Made by a program: the position numbers and the translations under genes. Positions 8,044 through 15,514 of a stretch of DNA of 27,265 nucleotides are shown here, piece by piece. The DNA comes from CAUZFZ01 sp963579025 (lineage in GTDB: Bacteria > Planctomycetota > Planctomycetia > Planctomycetales > Planctomycetaceae): assembly GCA_963579025.1 (NCBI GenBank), contig CAUZFZ010000144.1, positions 1 through 27,265 on the forward strand, given 5' to 3'. Position 1 is the stretch's first letter. Each line of letters begins with the position of its first letter. The notes below the pieces were generated by a model, which searched no databases, had not been told where the DNA came from, and saw only the letters and a list, made by a program, of their open reading frames with translations.

Positions 8044-9459
8044 ATGACGAGAGATTTCGCGAAGGCCGCCGCAGCACTGGCAATTGTTCTGGGGTGTGGC
8101 ATCTCGCCCGATCCGACGCGGGCGGAAGAGATTCCCCAGGGATTAGCGGCCTTTCCAGCCAGTTTGAATCCCCGGCAATTCGCCGAGTACCAGACCCTGA
8201 TCAGGCCGGCGGCGCATGAATCGCCGTGGGCGAAAATCTCATGGCACGCGAGTGTCTGGGAAGCTCGCAAGCAGGCCGCAGCCGAGGGTAAACCGATTCT
8301 GATCTGGTCAGGCGGCGGTTCGCCTCCACTGGGCGCCTGTTGACAGGCTGGAGCTGGCGGCCGTGAGCCGTCGAAGTGGGAAAACGATCTTGAGACCATC
8401 CAGAAGCAGTTTGTCTGCGTCGCGATTAACGGACGCACACAAGGCCGCGATTATCCAGACGCCAATTTCCTGCGAGAAGACTGCGGTCTGAAGTTCTCCG
8501 GTGCCGGCGGCGACCGTGTTGTTATCACCGCCGACGGAAAAGTTCTGGGCACGAACTTTCAGACGTGCGTGCAGGACGCGTTGAAGGCATGGGATGCCCT
8601 TCCGGAAGAACAGCGCAAGCCGGGGGCGGTGAAACTCGGCAATCGACCGGCAGGCGACGATGGCCTTCCCAAACCGCCGCCCGGTGGACTGGTCATCAAG
8701 GTTCACTTACGCGCCCTGGGCCGCGACAACCAGGGCGAGCTGCGACACGCCGAACGCCGAGACTGGCTGGGAGACAGCGACGATCCCGACGAGCAACGAG
8801 GCTATCTGCTGGCCGGTTACAAAAAAGTGCGACCGGACATCGACATGAAGGTGCTGGAAAAGCGATACGGGAACATGCCGCATTGGTTTCGGGTTTCCAA
8901 AAGGATCTACCAGCCGCATCCCGATTTCATGTGGATCACCCAGGCGGAATGGAAGTCACTCATCCCGGCCGATCCCACCGTGGGAGCAACATTTCCGTTT
9001 CCCGAAAACATGACCCGGCGGATCTTTCGATTTCATCTCGACCTGAACCGCACCATCGGCGATCCAATCACACAAAAGATCATGGCAGGCGAGCTATCAC
9101 TGAAAGTGGTCAAGGCATCGACGGACCAGCTTCAGTTGCAAGTGGAAGGATTTTCCAAAGTTCGAGATGGCCATATTGTCAACGAAGACCTGACTCGCAA
9201 GTTCGAAGCACGGTTGTATGGCACTCTCGATTACGACCGGAAACAAGGCGAGTTCACACGCTTCGACATGCTGGCTCTGGGCGAAACCTACGGCGGCTTC
9301 GAGGCCGGGCTGGGCCACTTCGGTTATACGCGGCCAGGCCGGTCGCCGTATGGCATCGCGTTTGAACTGGTGGGAGACGACGATTCACCAGTCGAGCGAC
9401 ACATTCCACCGCGCGGCGGCGGTGCGACGTTCACGTACAAAGGTTACTTCGGAGAGTAA
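8044..9459 (+). CDS. Secreted thioredoxin-like protein, candidate selenoprotein (in-frame TGA = Sec100)
   Basis: The ATG at 8044 has a GGAG site about 9 bases upstream and starts a signal peptide (residues about 5-27). The frame is open from 8044 to the TAA at 9457-9459 (471 codons) except for a single TGA at 8341-8343, codon 100. The context is GKPILIWSGGGSPPLGAC-TGA-QAGAGG. A hydrophobic strand followed by a redox site is the thioredoxin layout, and the TGA directly follows Cys99, giving a Cys-Sec pair. Downstream, FVCVAINGR and DRVVITADGKVLG look like the following thioredoxin strands, so both halves belong to one protein. A hairpin at 8356-8372 fits a bacterial SECIS. Residues about 190-471 form a second domain I do not recognise, rich in beta strands and ending RGGGATFTYKGYFGE. 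The predicted role is thiol/selenol redox chemistry outside the cytoplasm. The alternative is a nonsense mutation, in which case the gene would be dead. Confidence 0.7.
8341..8372 (+). promoter_or_regulatory. Candidate bacterial SECIS element (TGA plus downstream hairpin)
   Basis: After the TGA at 8341-8343, GGCGGC (8356-8361) can pair with GCCGTC (8367-8372): five Watson-Crick pairs and one G-U, closing a five-base loop CGTGA. The loop starts 18 bases after the TGA and has G as its second base. As I recall the published bacterial SECIS pattern, it requires a small stem with an apical loop roughly 16-37 bases after UGA and a G in the first two loop positions; this fits. The stem is short, and hairpins are common in GC-rich DNA. 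Confidence 0.5.
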
Positions 9460-9539
9460 GTCTTCGAGGTTCGTCCCACGGATGTCTCCGGCAATCCGCA
9501 GGTCGAGCCCAGAGAACTCTCCGGACTCGCCGCGAAAAG

Positions 9540-10271
9540 TCATTTCGACTCGGGCACGGAGATCCTGATATTGCGGTAGGCCACCGGGCCGTGGTCGCCC
9601 TGGAACATGAGTGGTCCCGTCGCCTTTTCGCCGCCGCCCAGATTGCCGCCCCCGGCCCCTTTCACTTCGACATTCTCGTGGATCACCTGTTTGTTGAGCG
9701 TGACCTTTTTGAACACGGCATTGGCTACCTTTTTGCCATCGGTAAATCGTGGGGCCTGAAATTCGATGATGAATTCCTGCCACTCGCCCGGCTTCTTCGA
9801 GGCGTTGACCTTTGGCGCTGCGGCACCGTAAATCCCGCCAATGTCCCCGGCGCCGACCGTTTTCTTGCCGTAACTGTCGAGTACCTGCACCTCATAGTTG
9901 CCCATCATGTAGATGCCCGAGTTGGAACCCTTGGGCACCATGACCTCCAGACTCACCGTGCAGTCTCCGAACGCTTGCTCGGTGAAGATGTCGACGCTGC
10001 TGCGTTGGGCGTTGATTAACTCGCCGACTTTGGGGTCCGCTTTGGCGACCACGATCTGTCCCGGGTTTTCCGGATTCAGCGTCGCGGTGCCGGCGACCCA
10101 CTTGCTGCCCTCCGGCTTCTTGAGCTTCCATCCGTCAAGGTTCTTGCCGTTGAACGGACTGACGACCTTGCCCGGGTCCTTCTTTTCGGCCGCCAGCGAT
10201 GCGGCGAGTGAGGCTGTCACAATCAATACCAGCGCGGTTCTCAATGGGCATCGCATCATGGGTTGATTCAT
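9540..10271 (-). CDS. Secreted DUF1080 protein (3-keto-disaccharide hydrolase-like)
   Basis: The 243-residue product has a signal peptide (residues about 10-28, TALVLIVTASLAASLAAE). The mature part is a DUF1080 beta-sandwich: FNGKNLDGWKLKK near the start, then DCTVSLEVMVPKGSNSGIYMMG and YEVQVLDSYG, and GPLMFQGDHGPVAYRNIRI at the end. These are the family's hallmark stretches, and the length is typical. The domain is a concanavalin-like jelly roll. Some members are described as 3-keto-glycoside hydrolases or lyases, so a role in sugar-derivative breakdown is plausible but not provable here. The start may be ATG 10271 or the internal ATG near 10259; a CAGGATG precedes the latter. The gene is divergent from the DUF1501 gene at 10602 and convergent with the selenoprotein candidate. 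Confidence 0.88.
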   Translation of the reverse strand: MNQPMMRCPLRTALVLIVTASLAASLAAEKKDPGKVVSPFNGKNLDGWKLKKPEGSKWVAGTATLNPENPGQIVVAKADPKVGELINAQRSSVDIFTEQAFGDCTVSLEVMVPKGSNSGIYMMGNYEVQVLDSYGKKTVGAGDIGGIYGAAAPKVNASKKPGEWQEFIIEFQAPRFTDGKKVANAVFKKVTLNKQVIHENVEVKGAGGGNLGGGEKATGPLMFQGDHGPVAYRNIRISVPESK

Positions 10272-10601
10272 CCTGTTGAAAGTAAAGGCGAGACCGTGGG
10301 GGTCAGGAAACTCAAATGACGCTACGGCGGAGGACTGTATCGGGTCCAGCAGGTGCTAAACCACGCGCCGGAAGGTGCACACCACCGAGCGTACCGGTGT
10401 GTCGTCTGTCAGCACTCGGGATCATATCGTCAGGCACGCTAGGCGAACCGTCTGTACGTTGTGAGCATCGTTACTGAGCCGCTCGATCAGGTTGTCCTGT
10501 CAGGCACGGACCGTATGGTGGACATATTTAAGACCGCTTATGCTGTGGTCCCCATAAGATGGTCCTGTCAATCGGCCCGGCGTATCACGAGAACGAGATC
10601 C
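10272..10601. other. 330-base divergent intergenic region
   Basis: This separates the DUF1080 gene (minus) and the DUF1501 gene (plus), so it should contain both promoters. No coding pattern, tRNA or strong terminator is apparent. A 10-base direct repeat GTCAGGCACG occurs at 10429-10438 and 10499-10508, 70 bases apart, which could mark a regulator site. A segment just after it is locally AT-richer (ACATATTTAAG, about 10521-10531), where a promoter might lie, but I cannot assign -35 and -10 boxes with confidence. Confidence 0.4.
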
Positions 10602-12020
10602 ATGCTGACAATCGAGAGTGGTCATCGGAATCGGAACTGTCAGGGCATGTCCCGACGGACGGCTCTGCGAGTCGGCGCGTTGGGCGGGCTGTCGCTGCCC
10701 TGGCTGCTTGAACAACGGGCATCGGCGTCTGCGGCTGGTTCTGGTGTCAAAGACACGTCCGTTGTGCTGCTGACTTTGAATGGAGGACCAAGTCAATTCG
10801 AGACGTTCGATCCGAAAATGGACGCCCCCAGCGAGATCCGCAGCGCCACCGGCGAGGTCAGTACGAAAATCGCTGGCGTCACGCTCGGAGGCACGTTTCC
10901 TCGTCTGGCAGCCCTCGCCGACAAATTCTCACTCGTACGGTCTTTCGGTACACACAACTCGGGTCACGATCTGTCGAAACTGACACGCGTCTGGAGCGGC
11001 AGTGGCGGCGATGTTCCGAGTTGGGGTTCCGCCTATTCCCGTATAGCCGGTCCGATGAATGCTCAGGGGATTCCCTCTTACAGTCTTCTGAATTCGATCG
11101 TCTTTGATCCCAAACTGAACCGGCAAAGAGCGTCGCAGTTCACGAGTACGTTCGTGAAGGCAGCCGAACCGGGCTCACTGGGACCGTCCTGTGCACCGTT
11201 CTATCCGGCCGGCGGTGGCACGCTGATGGACAACATGAAGCTCAGGACTCCCGCTGGTCGATTTGATGATCGGCAGGCCCTGCTGGCTCAGCTTGATCAA
11301 CTCCGCCGCAGAGTCGACGCGACTGGTGCCCTCGATAACGCGGACGAGTATCGCCAGCGGGCGTTCGACATTATTGCCCGTGGCGCGGTCAAGGCGTTTG
11401 ACCTGAAAGAAGAAGACCCCCGCACAGCAGAAATGTACGACACAGAGGAATTCCACATCGCGACCTCGCGCAGCGATCAGTTGTTGAATTACACGCCTCG
11501 GTTTCTCGGTAAGCAGTTGTTAATGGCGCGGCGTTTGTGCGAGGCCGGTTGTGGTTTCGTGATGGTGGACTGTTTCGGTTGGGACATGCACGGCGAGCAG
11601 ATCGGCGACCAGTTCGGCATGAAAGAAGGCATGAACGCGCTCGGCTGGGCGGTCGACAAAGCCGTCGGGGCGTTCATCCAGGACTGCGAGCAACGTGGGC
11701 TCAGCCGGAACGTCATGCTGGTCATCACCGGTGAAATGGGACGTACGCCAAAGCTCAATAACCGAGGTGCCGGGCGCGACCACTGGAGCGAGATCGCGCC
11801 ACTGCTGATCTATGGCGGCGGCTTGAAGATGGGCTCTGTTGTCGGTGCCTCCGATCGGCAGGGAGGCCAGCCTGCGACGACTCCGTACAACACGAACCAT
11901 CTCGCAGCGACGATCATGCACGTGCTGGTCGACGGTGGCCAGGTACGACTCCGCCAGGAGCTTCCGCGAGACGTCATTCAACTCGCGAGCGAGTACGCGC
12001 CGATCGAACCATTGATCTAA
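10602..12020 (+). CDS. DUF1501 family Tat-exported protein
   Basis: The frame is open from 10461, but the ATG at 10602 is the sensible start because the Tat signal begins shortly after it: SRRTALRVGALGG followed by a hydrophobic stretch. The 472-residue product has the DUF1501 pattern: LTLNGGPSQFETFDPK, a conserved HNSGHDLSKL segment, SWGSAYSRIAG, GCGFVMVDCFGWDMHG, and GEMGRTPKLNNRGAGRDHW near the C-terminus. The fold belongs to the alkaline-phosphatase/sulfatase superfamily, and the conserved Asp/His residues in WDMHG and GRDHW are the likely metal-site remnants. The catalytic role of the family is not established. It stands alone, without its usual PSD1 cytochrome partner adjacent, and converges with the SMP-30-like gene. 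Confidence 0.88.
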   Translation: MLTIESGHRNRNCQGMSRRTALRVGALGGLSLPWLLEQRASASAAGSGVKDTSVVLLTLNGGPSQFETFDPKMDAPSEIRSATGEVSTKIAGVTLGGTFPRLAALADKFSLVRSFGTHNSGHDLSKLTRVWSGSGGDVPSWGSAYSRIAGPMNAQGIPSYSLLNSIVFDPKLNRQRASQFTSTFVKAAEPGSLGPSCAPFYPAGGGTLMDNMKLRTPAGRFDDRQALLAQLDQLRRRVDATGALDNADEYRQRAFDIIARGAVKAFDLKEEDPRTAEMYDTEEFHIATSRSDQLLNYTPRFLGKQLLMARRLCEAGCGFVMVDCFGWDMHGEQIGDQFGMKEGMNALGWAVDKAVGAFIQDCEQRGLSRNVMLVITGEMGRTPKLNNRGAGRDHWSEIAPLLIYGGGLKMGSVVGASDRQGGQPATTPYNTNHLAATIMHVLVDGGQVRLRQELPRDVIQLASEYAPIEPLI

Positions 12021-12166
12021 CACGCAGCGCACGCGACCGCCGCGTCGGCAATCTCGGTCTGAACATTGGTTCTTTCAGTCGAAGCGATGTCGCGCGGCGC
12101 GCCATTGGCGTGATAACATCGTTCGGAGTTGCAACTCATAATCTGTCTGGATTGGCAACGCGCGAG

Positions 12167-13543
12167 TCAATTCAGTACCAGTTGAATGATGTCGTCGGCA
12201 GTCCATTTCCGGATGACGTCGGCGTCGTTCGGACTGGTCAATTTCAGAATCAAGTCATTGACTCCCGATCCGTACACACCCTTGTTCTTTGACGAAACCA
12301 ATTTTGCCTCGACGCTGACTTCCTTCGTCTTTTCGTTGACGAGCCGGACGGTCTGACCGGGTTTCATCGCGCCGGCCTGAGCCCAGTACGTGGAGAAAGC
12401 CATGTACCGGACCGTGGACCCCTCAACGGTGTCGACCCAGCCGGCGATTCCGTTGCGGGCGATCTGGCTGGCGACGTGCTTCTTCTGCTCCTTCTTCAAG
12501 GCGTCGAGACTTGCGTCATCGGCGATCAGATGGACCCGGCGCTTGTCGCCTTCCCTGCACCACGTGAGGAACAGCTGCTCGCCGACACGCACGGTGGTGC
12601 CCAATGTCGACTTTCCATTTCGCCAGACGGCACACTTTGCGGCGAGTTCGAAATCCAGCACCTTGCCGTCGAGCGGCTTGTCCTGCGCGAGTGCTCGGGC
12701 GCTGAAGCCGTTGGCTGTTGCACTCGCCACTTCCCAGACGTGCCCGTGCCCCTTCATCTGGCACAGCTCATCCTGGAAATGGACCAGGTATCCGCGCCGG
12801 TGGTTTTCGTCGGCGTTGAAAAACAGATTCACTCGCTCGCCCGGCAGCAGATCATCAACACTGCCTCCATACGTCAGGTAGCGATAGGTTGTGGCCCAGG
12901 GAAGCACGCGGACTTTGTAAACCTCGCCGCCGGGAGGCTCTTTCGTCACCTCAGCCGTCCGTGTTTTCGGATCCCACTTCTGCCAGATGTACCAGCCTCG
13001 AACCTGTCCCACTCCGCCCGGCGATCCGAATCGTCGCGGGTACACGGTCGACGCCGAATCGTTCGGGCTGACCGCAATCTCCCGGAGTACTTTGCCCGGT
13101 TTTCCGGGGTGTCCGGGAAAACCCTTCACTCCGACCTTCGCATGGAAGACACCGGGCGGATCGCCGGTTGTGCAGAAAATCTCATCGTGCTTCGGCCCAC
13201 CAAAACAGATGTTGCTGACAACCTTCGCAGGAACATCGAGCGTGGCCAGTACTTTGGCACCCGGACTGAGCACGGTGATTCGACCCTGTTCGGTCTCTGG
13301 CCGATGAAAGTCCGCGACCCAGAGATTACCGGCGGCATCGAAAGCGCAGCCGTCACCGCCGCTGCCACCGCCGCTGCCACCGAGATCATAAAACAGGTCC
13401 GGTTTGCCGAGCGGTCCGTCGTCCGGATCGATCGCGTAACGCAGAATCTTTTTGCTTTGCGACTCGATCACGTACAGAAACCGGCTGTTCGGATCGACGT
13501 CCAGGCCATTCGGAAACGCCAGTCCTTCGGCCACTCGTGTCAC
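12167..13543 (-). pseudogene. SMP-30/gluconolactonase-like gene, 3' part with extra C-terminal domain (5' part cut off by TAA)
   Basis: This is the same reading frame as 13616-14026, separated by one TAA at 13616-13618. Coding sense runs through the gap as WTDPHGSGKDNPVGKVFRL, so this is one gene of about 620 codons. An ATG at 13543 (MTRVAEGLAFPNGLDV) lies inside the propeller and is unlikely as a natural start. Up to about 13080 the protein is the second half of an SMP-30 beta-propeller (LAFPNGLDVDPNSRFLYV, GCAFDAAGNLWVADF, KVVSNICFGG). The remaining roughly 300 residues are a second domain I do not recognise, with segments LLPGERVNLFFNADEN, GEQLFLTWCREGDKRR and AGAMKPGQTVRLVN, perhaps small beta barrels. 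Glycine repeats (GGSGGGSGGDG) lie in a propeller loop. A lactonase role is suggested by family only. Confidence 0.65.
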
Positions 13544-13615
13544 CGTTCCGTCCGGCGTCAGACGAAAGACTTTGCCGACGGGATTGTCCTTGCCCGAGCC
13601 GTGCGGGTCGGTCCA

Positions 13616-14026
13616 TTAAATGTTCCCTCGCGCATCGTTCGATAGGTCATTCAGACTTTGCAGTGGTTGCCCGTCGTGCGACTCAGCCAGCACGCCGAGT
13701 TTTCCATCGGGCGCAAGTTGCAGCAGAGCCTTGTGCCTGTTGTCGCAGATCAGCAACCGCCCATCGCTGCAAAGCACAGTGCCCGCCGGACCGATATCGA
13801 GGTGTCGATCGACTTTTCCGTCGCGTCCGACCCGCAGCAGCACACCACTGCAGAAGAACAACTCACCGTCTTTCCACGTCGGCCCTTCCGAATACCCGGG
13901 TGCCTTCGCGTAATGTGTGAACTGAGCGGACTTCAGAGCATCCGCCAGGTCGACATCCGCGGCGTGTGCACCACTGCTGACGACAGACAAAGCAACCACA
14001 AACGCACAACGCCAGGAAGAGGACAC
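13616..14026 (-). pseudogene. SMP-30/gluconolactonase-like gene, 5' part (ends at in-frame TAA)
   Basis: The best start is GTG 14026: an AAGGAG site lies 7 bases upstream, while the longer TTG start at 14032 would overlap that spacing. The signal peptide is CAFVVALSVVSSGAHAAD. The propeller follows with YSEGPTWKDGELFF, where the Glu of EGP is the usual first metal ligand, and SLNDLSNDARGNI, where Asn of NDL is the usual second. The frame then stops at TAA 13616-13618 exactly where family members have an aromatic residue before TDP (GNIYFTDP type), so a single T or C to A change in a Tyr codon explains it. A 136-residue product would be an incomplete propeller and presumably non-functional unless the stop is read through. 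Confidence 0.7.
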
Positions 14027-14246
14027 TGGCAATCTCCTTGAATAATCGCGTGTGAAGATCGTCGTCTTTCGCCTGGCGAAGCAACGCGTCTTCCCTTCAC
14101 GGAGTGAACGACGAGCAACACGTCAACGGCGCGACGAACGTCAGTGAGTGTTACAAGTGTTTGTTCGAGCGGCCAGGCAGGATCTGGCCCGGGATGGCTT
14201 CCTCAACGGCTGGCGTTTGAAGCGCAGTCACGGCAACGCGGCAATC

Positions 14247-15494
14247 TCATCTCGTCACGCTTAATGTTGTTGGTACGGGCGTTATTGTCAGAGCGGGGAT
14301 CGTCACAAGCCCCTGTTCGTCGGCCTGGCCGTCGCCTTTGGTCGCGCCAAAGGTCCAGTGAAACGACGCGCTCGATTTGAGTCGGAACTGTTGCAGGCGG
14401 CGCAGTGTGACGTCGGCGCTGGCTTCTTTCGGGATTTCAAACTGTGTCTTCAGGTTCGCCGCATTTACGAGAAACAGTGACATCTCAATCCTCTCCGCAG
14501 AGTCACTGATGTTCTTCCAACGAAAGAACGCATTGACCTGACCCGCCGTCCGGTTTTTCAAATCATCCGGCCACGGAAGTTCGGAATTGCAAGTGGCGTT
14601 CGTGAAGACACCGTACGCCTCGTTCTTCCTGACGCTCAGCCAATCGAACGAATCGATGAGGTCGTTCACCTTCATGATTTGAGCGGAATTATTGGCGTGC
14701 CCGAACGGTCCCCAATAAAGGAAGAGTGAGTATTTGCGATCGGACATCGCTTTGACAAAACGATCATGCCCGGTAGACCAGCCGTCGTTCTGCCCGGAAT
14801 AGTCGATGGCGACTGGCGGCTCGGGAAGTGTGACGTTTGCCGGGACTGTCTGCGGCGCAAAGTACATGCGTTGGGACACGTGCTCGATTCCCGCTGGAAC
14901 ATTCGCCTTGATCGCCGCGAATATGTCACCGTGACGCATACCAATGCCGAGCGTCCCGCTGCCGCCCATCGAATTGCCGCTGAGGTACACGCGGTCTGGA
15001 TCGATGCCATATTTCTGGATGGCCCACTTCACGGTGTCGATCACGCGTTTCTCGACGGGCGTTGTGTCTCCACCAGAGTTCTTTTTGATCAATCGCTGAT
15101 CCCTGACGTGCATCCCGCCCCACCACCAGTCCAGAGCCTGATGCTTCCGGCAATCGACATACAGCGCGTAGTGGTCGTCGGGCGAGCGATAGATGTCATG
15201 GTTGCCGACGGTCCGAGTGCAGTTGACGCATGACATCACATCGTGCCCGGCCGAATGCAGCACGACATACAGCGGAGCACGCTTCCGATCCACTTTCGGA
15301 TGTATGACGACGAACGTGTCCTGCTGAGACTTTGCGTAACCCCATTCCGGCTTCACACCCGCTTCGAAAGTCTCCATCGCCCGGTCATTGATGACGGCGT
15401 CTTTGGAAGCATCTTTCGTTGGAACCCACGCGGCGTCTTGCGCGTGAAGCATGGACGAGACGAGTAGTAACAAAACCAGCCAGACGATTTTCAT
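14247..15494 (-). CDS. Secreted PHB-depolymerase/feruloyl-esterase-like hydrolase
   Basis: The ATG at 15494 has a GGAG site about 6 bases upstream and starts a clear signal peptide (MKIVWLVLLLLVSSMLHAQ). The 415-residue product is an alpha/beta hydrolase: VVLHSAGHD near 78-85 (oxyanion-hole strand), the nucleophile in GNSMGG (Ser175), a likely acid Asp237 in GQNDGW, and His266 in FGHANN. The order matches esterases of the PHB depolymerase / feruloyl esterase type, which release acyl groups from polymers outside the cell. A CVNC pair (89-92) could form a disulfide. The last 110 residues (from about NKTAGQ-like KNRTAGQVNAFF) form a separate beta-rich tail. The start lies only 20 bases after the stop of the sialate-esterase-like gene, so the two are almost certainly co-transcribed. 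Confidence 0.85.
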   Translation of the reverse strand: MKIVWLVLLLLVSSMLHAQDAAWVPTKDASKDAVINDRAMETFEAGVKPEWGYAKSQQDTFVVIHPKVDRKRAPLYVVLHSAGHDVMSCVNCTRTVGNHDIYRSPDDHYALYVDCRKHQALDWWWGGMHVRDQRLIKKNSGGDTTPVEKRVIDTVKWAIQKYGIDPDRVYLSGNSMGGSGTLGIGMRHGDIFAAIKANVPAGIEHVSQRMYFAPQTVPANVTLPEPPVAIDYSGQNDGWSTGHDRFVKAMSDRKYSLFLYWGPFGHANNSAQIMKVNDLIDSFDWLSVRKNEAYGVFTNATCNSELPWPDDLKNRTAGQVNAFFRWKNISDSAERIEMSLFLVNAANLKTQFEIPKEASADVTLRRLQQFRLKSSASFHWTFGATKGDGQADEQGLVTIPALTITPVPTTLSVTR

Positions 15495-15514
15495 CGAGGT
15501 CTCCAGGGTGAAGC

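Noticed and set aside
8044..8343. Reading the 99-residue frame ending at TGA 8341 as a complete small protein.
   Set aside because: The same frame continues for 371 codons without another stop and finishes a thioredoxin-like fold, and the only good ribosome-binding site is at 8044. A stub ending just after the active-site Cys makes no structural sense.
8569..9459. A separate gene starting near 8569 for the C-terminal domain.
   Set aside because: That start lies inside the thioredoxin-like part (NFQTCVQDALKAW) and has no convincing ribosome-binding site; it is the in-frame continuation of the upstream gene.
10461..10601. N-terminal extension of the DUF1501 protein from 10461.
   Set aside because: It would put 47 unrelated residues before the start at 10602 and its Tat signal, which would block export; the ATG at 10602 fits better.
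12476..13645. Plus-strand frame of 389 codons opposite the SMP-30-like gene.
   Set aside because: It is a shadow of the minus-strand coding sequence with no signal peptide, motif or ribosome-binding site.
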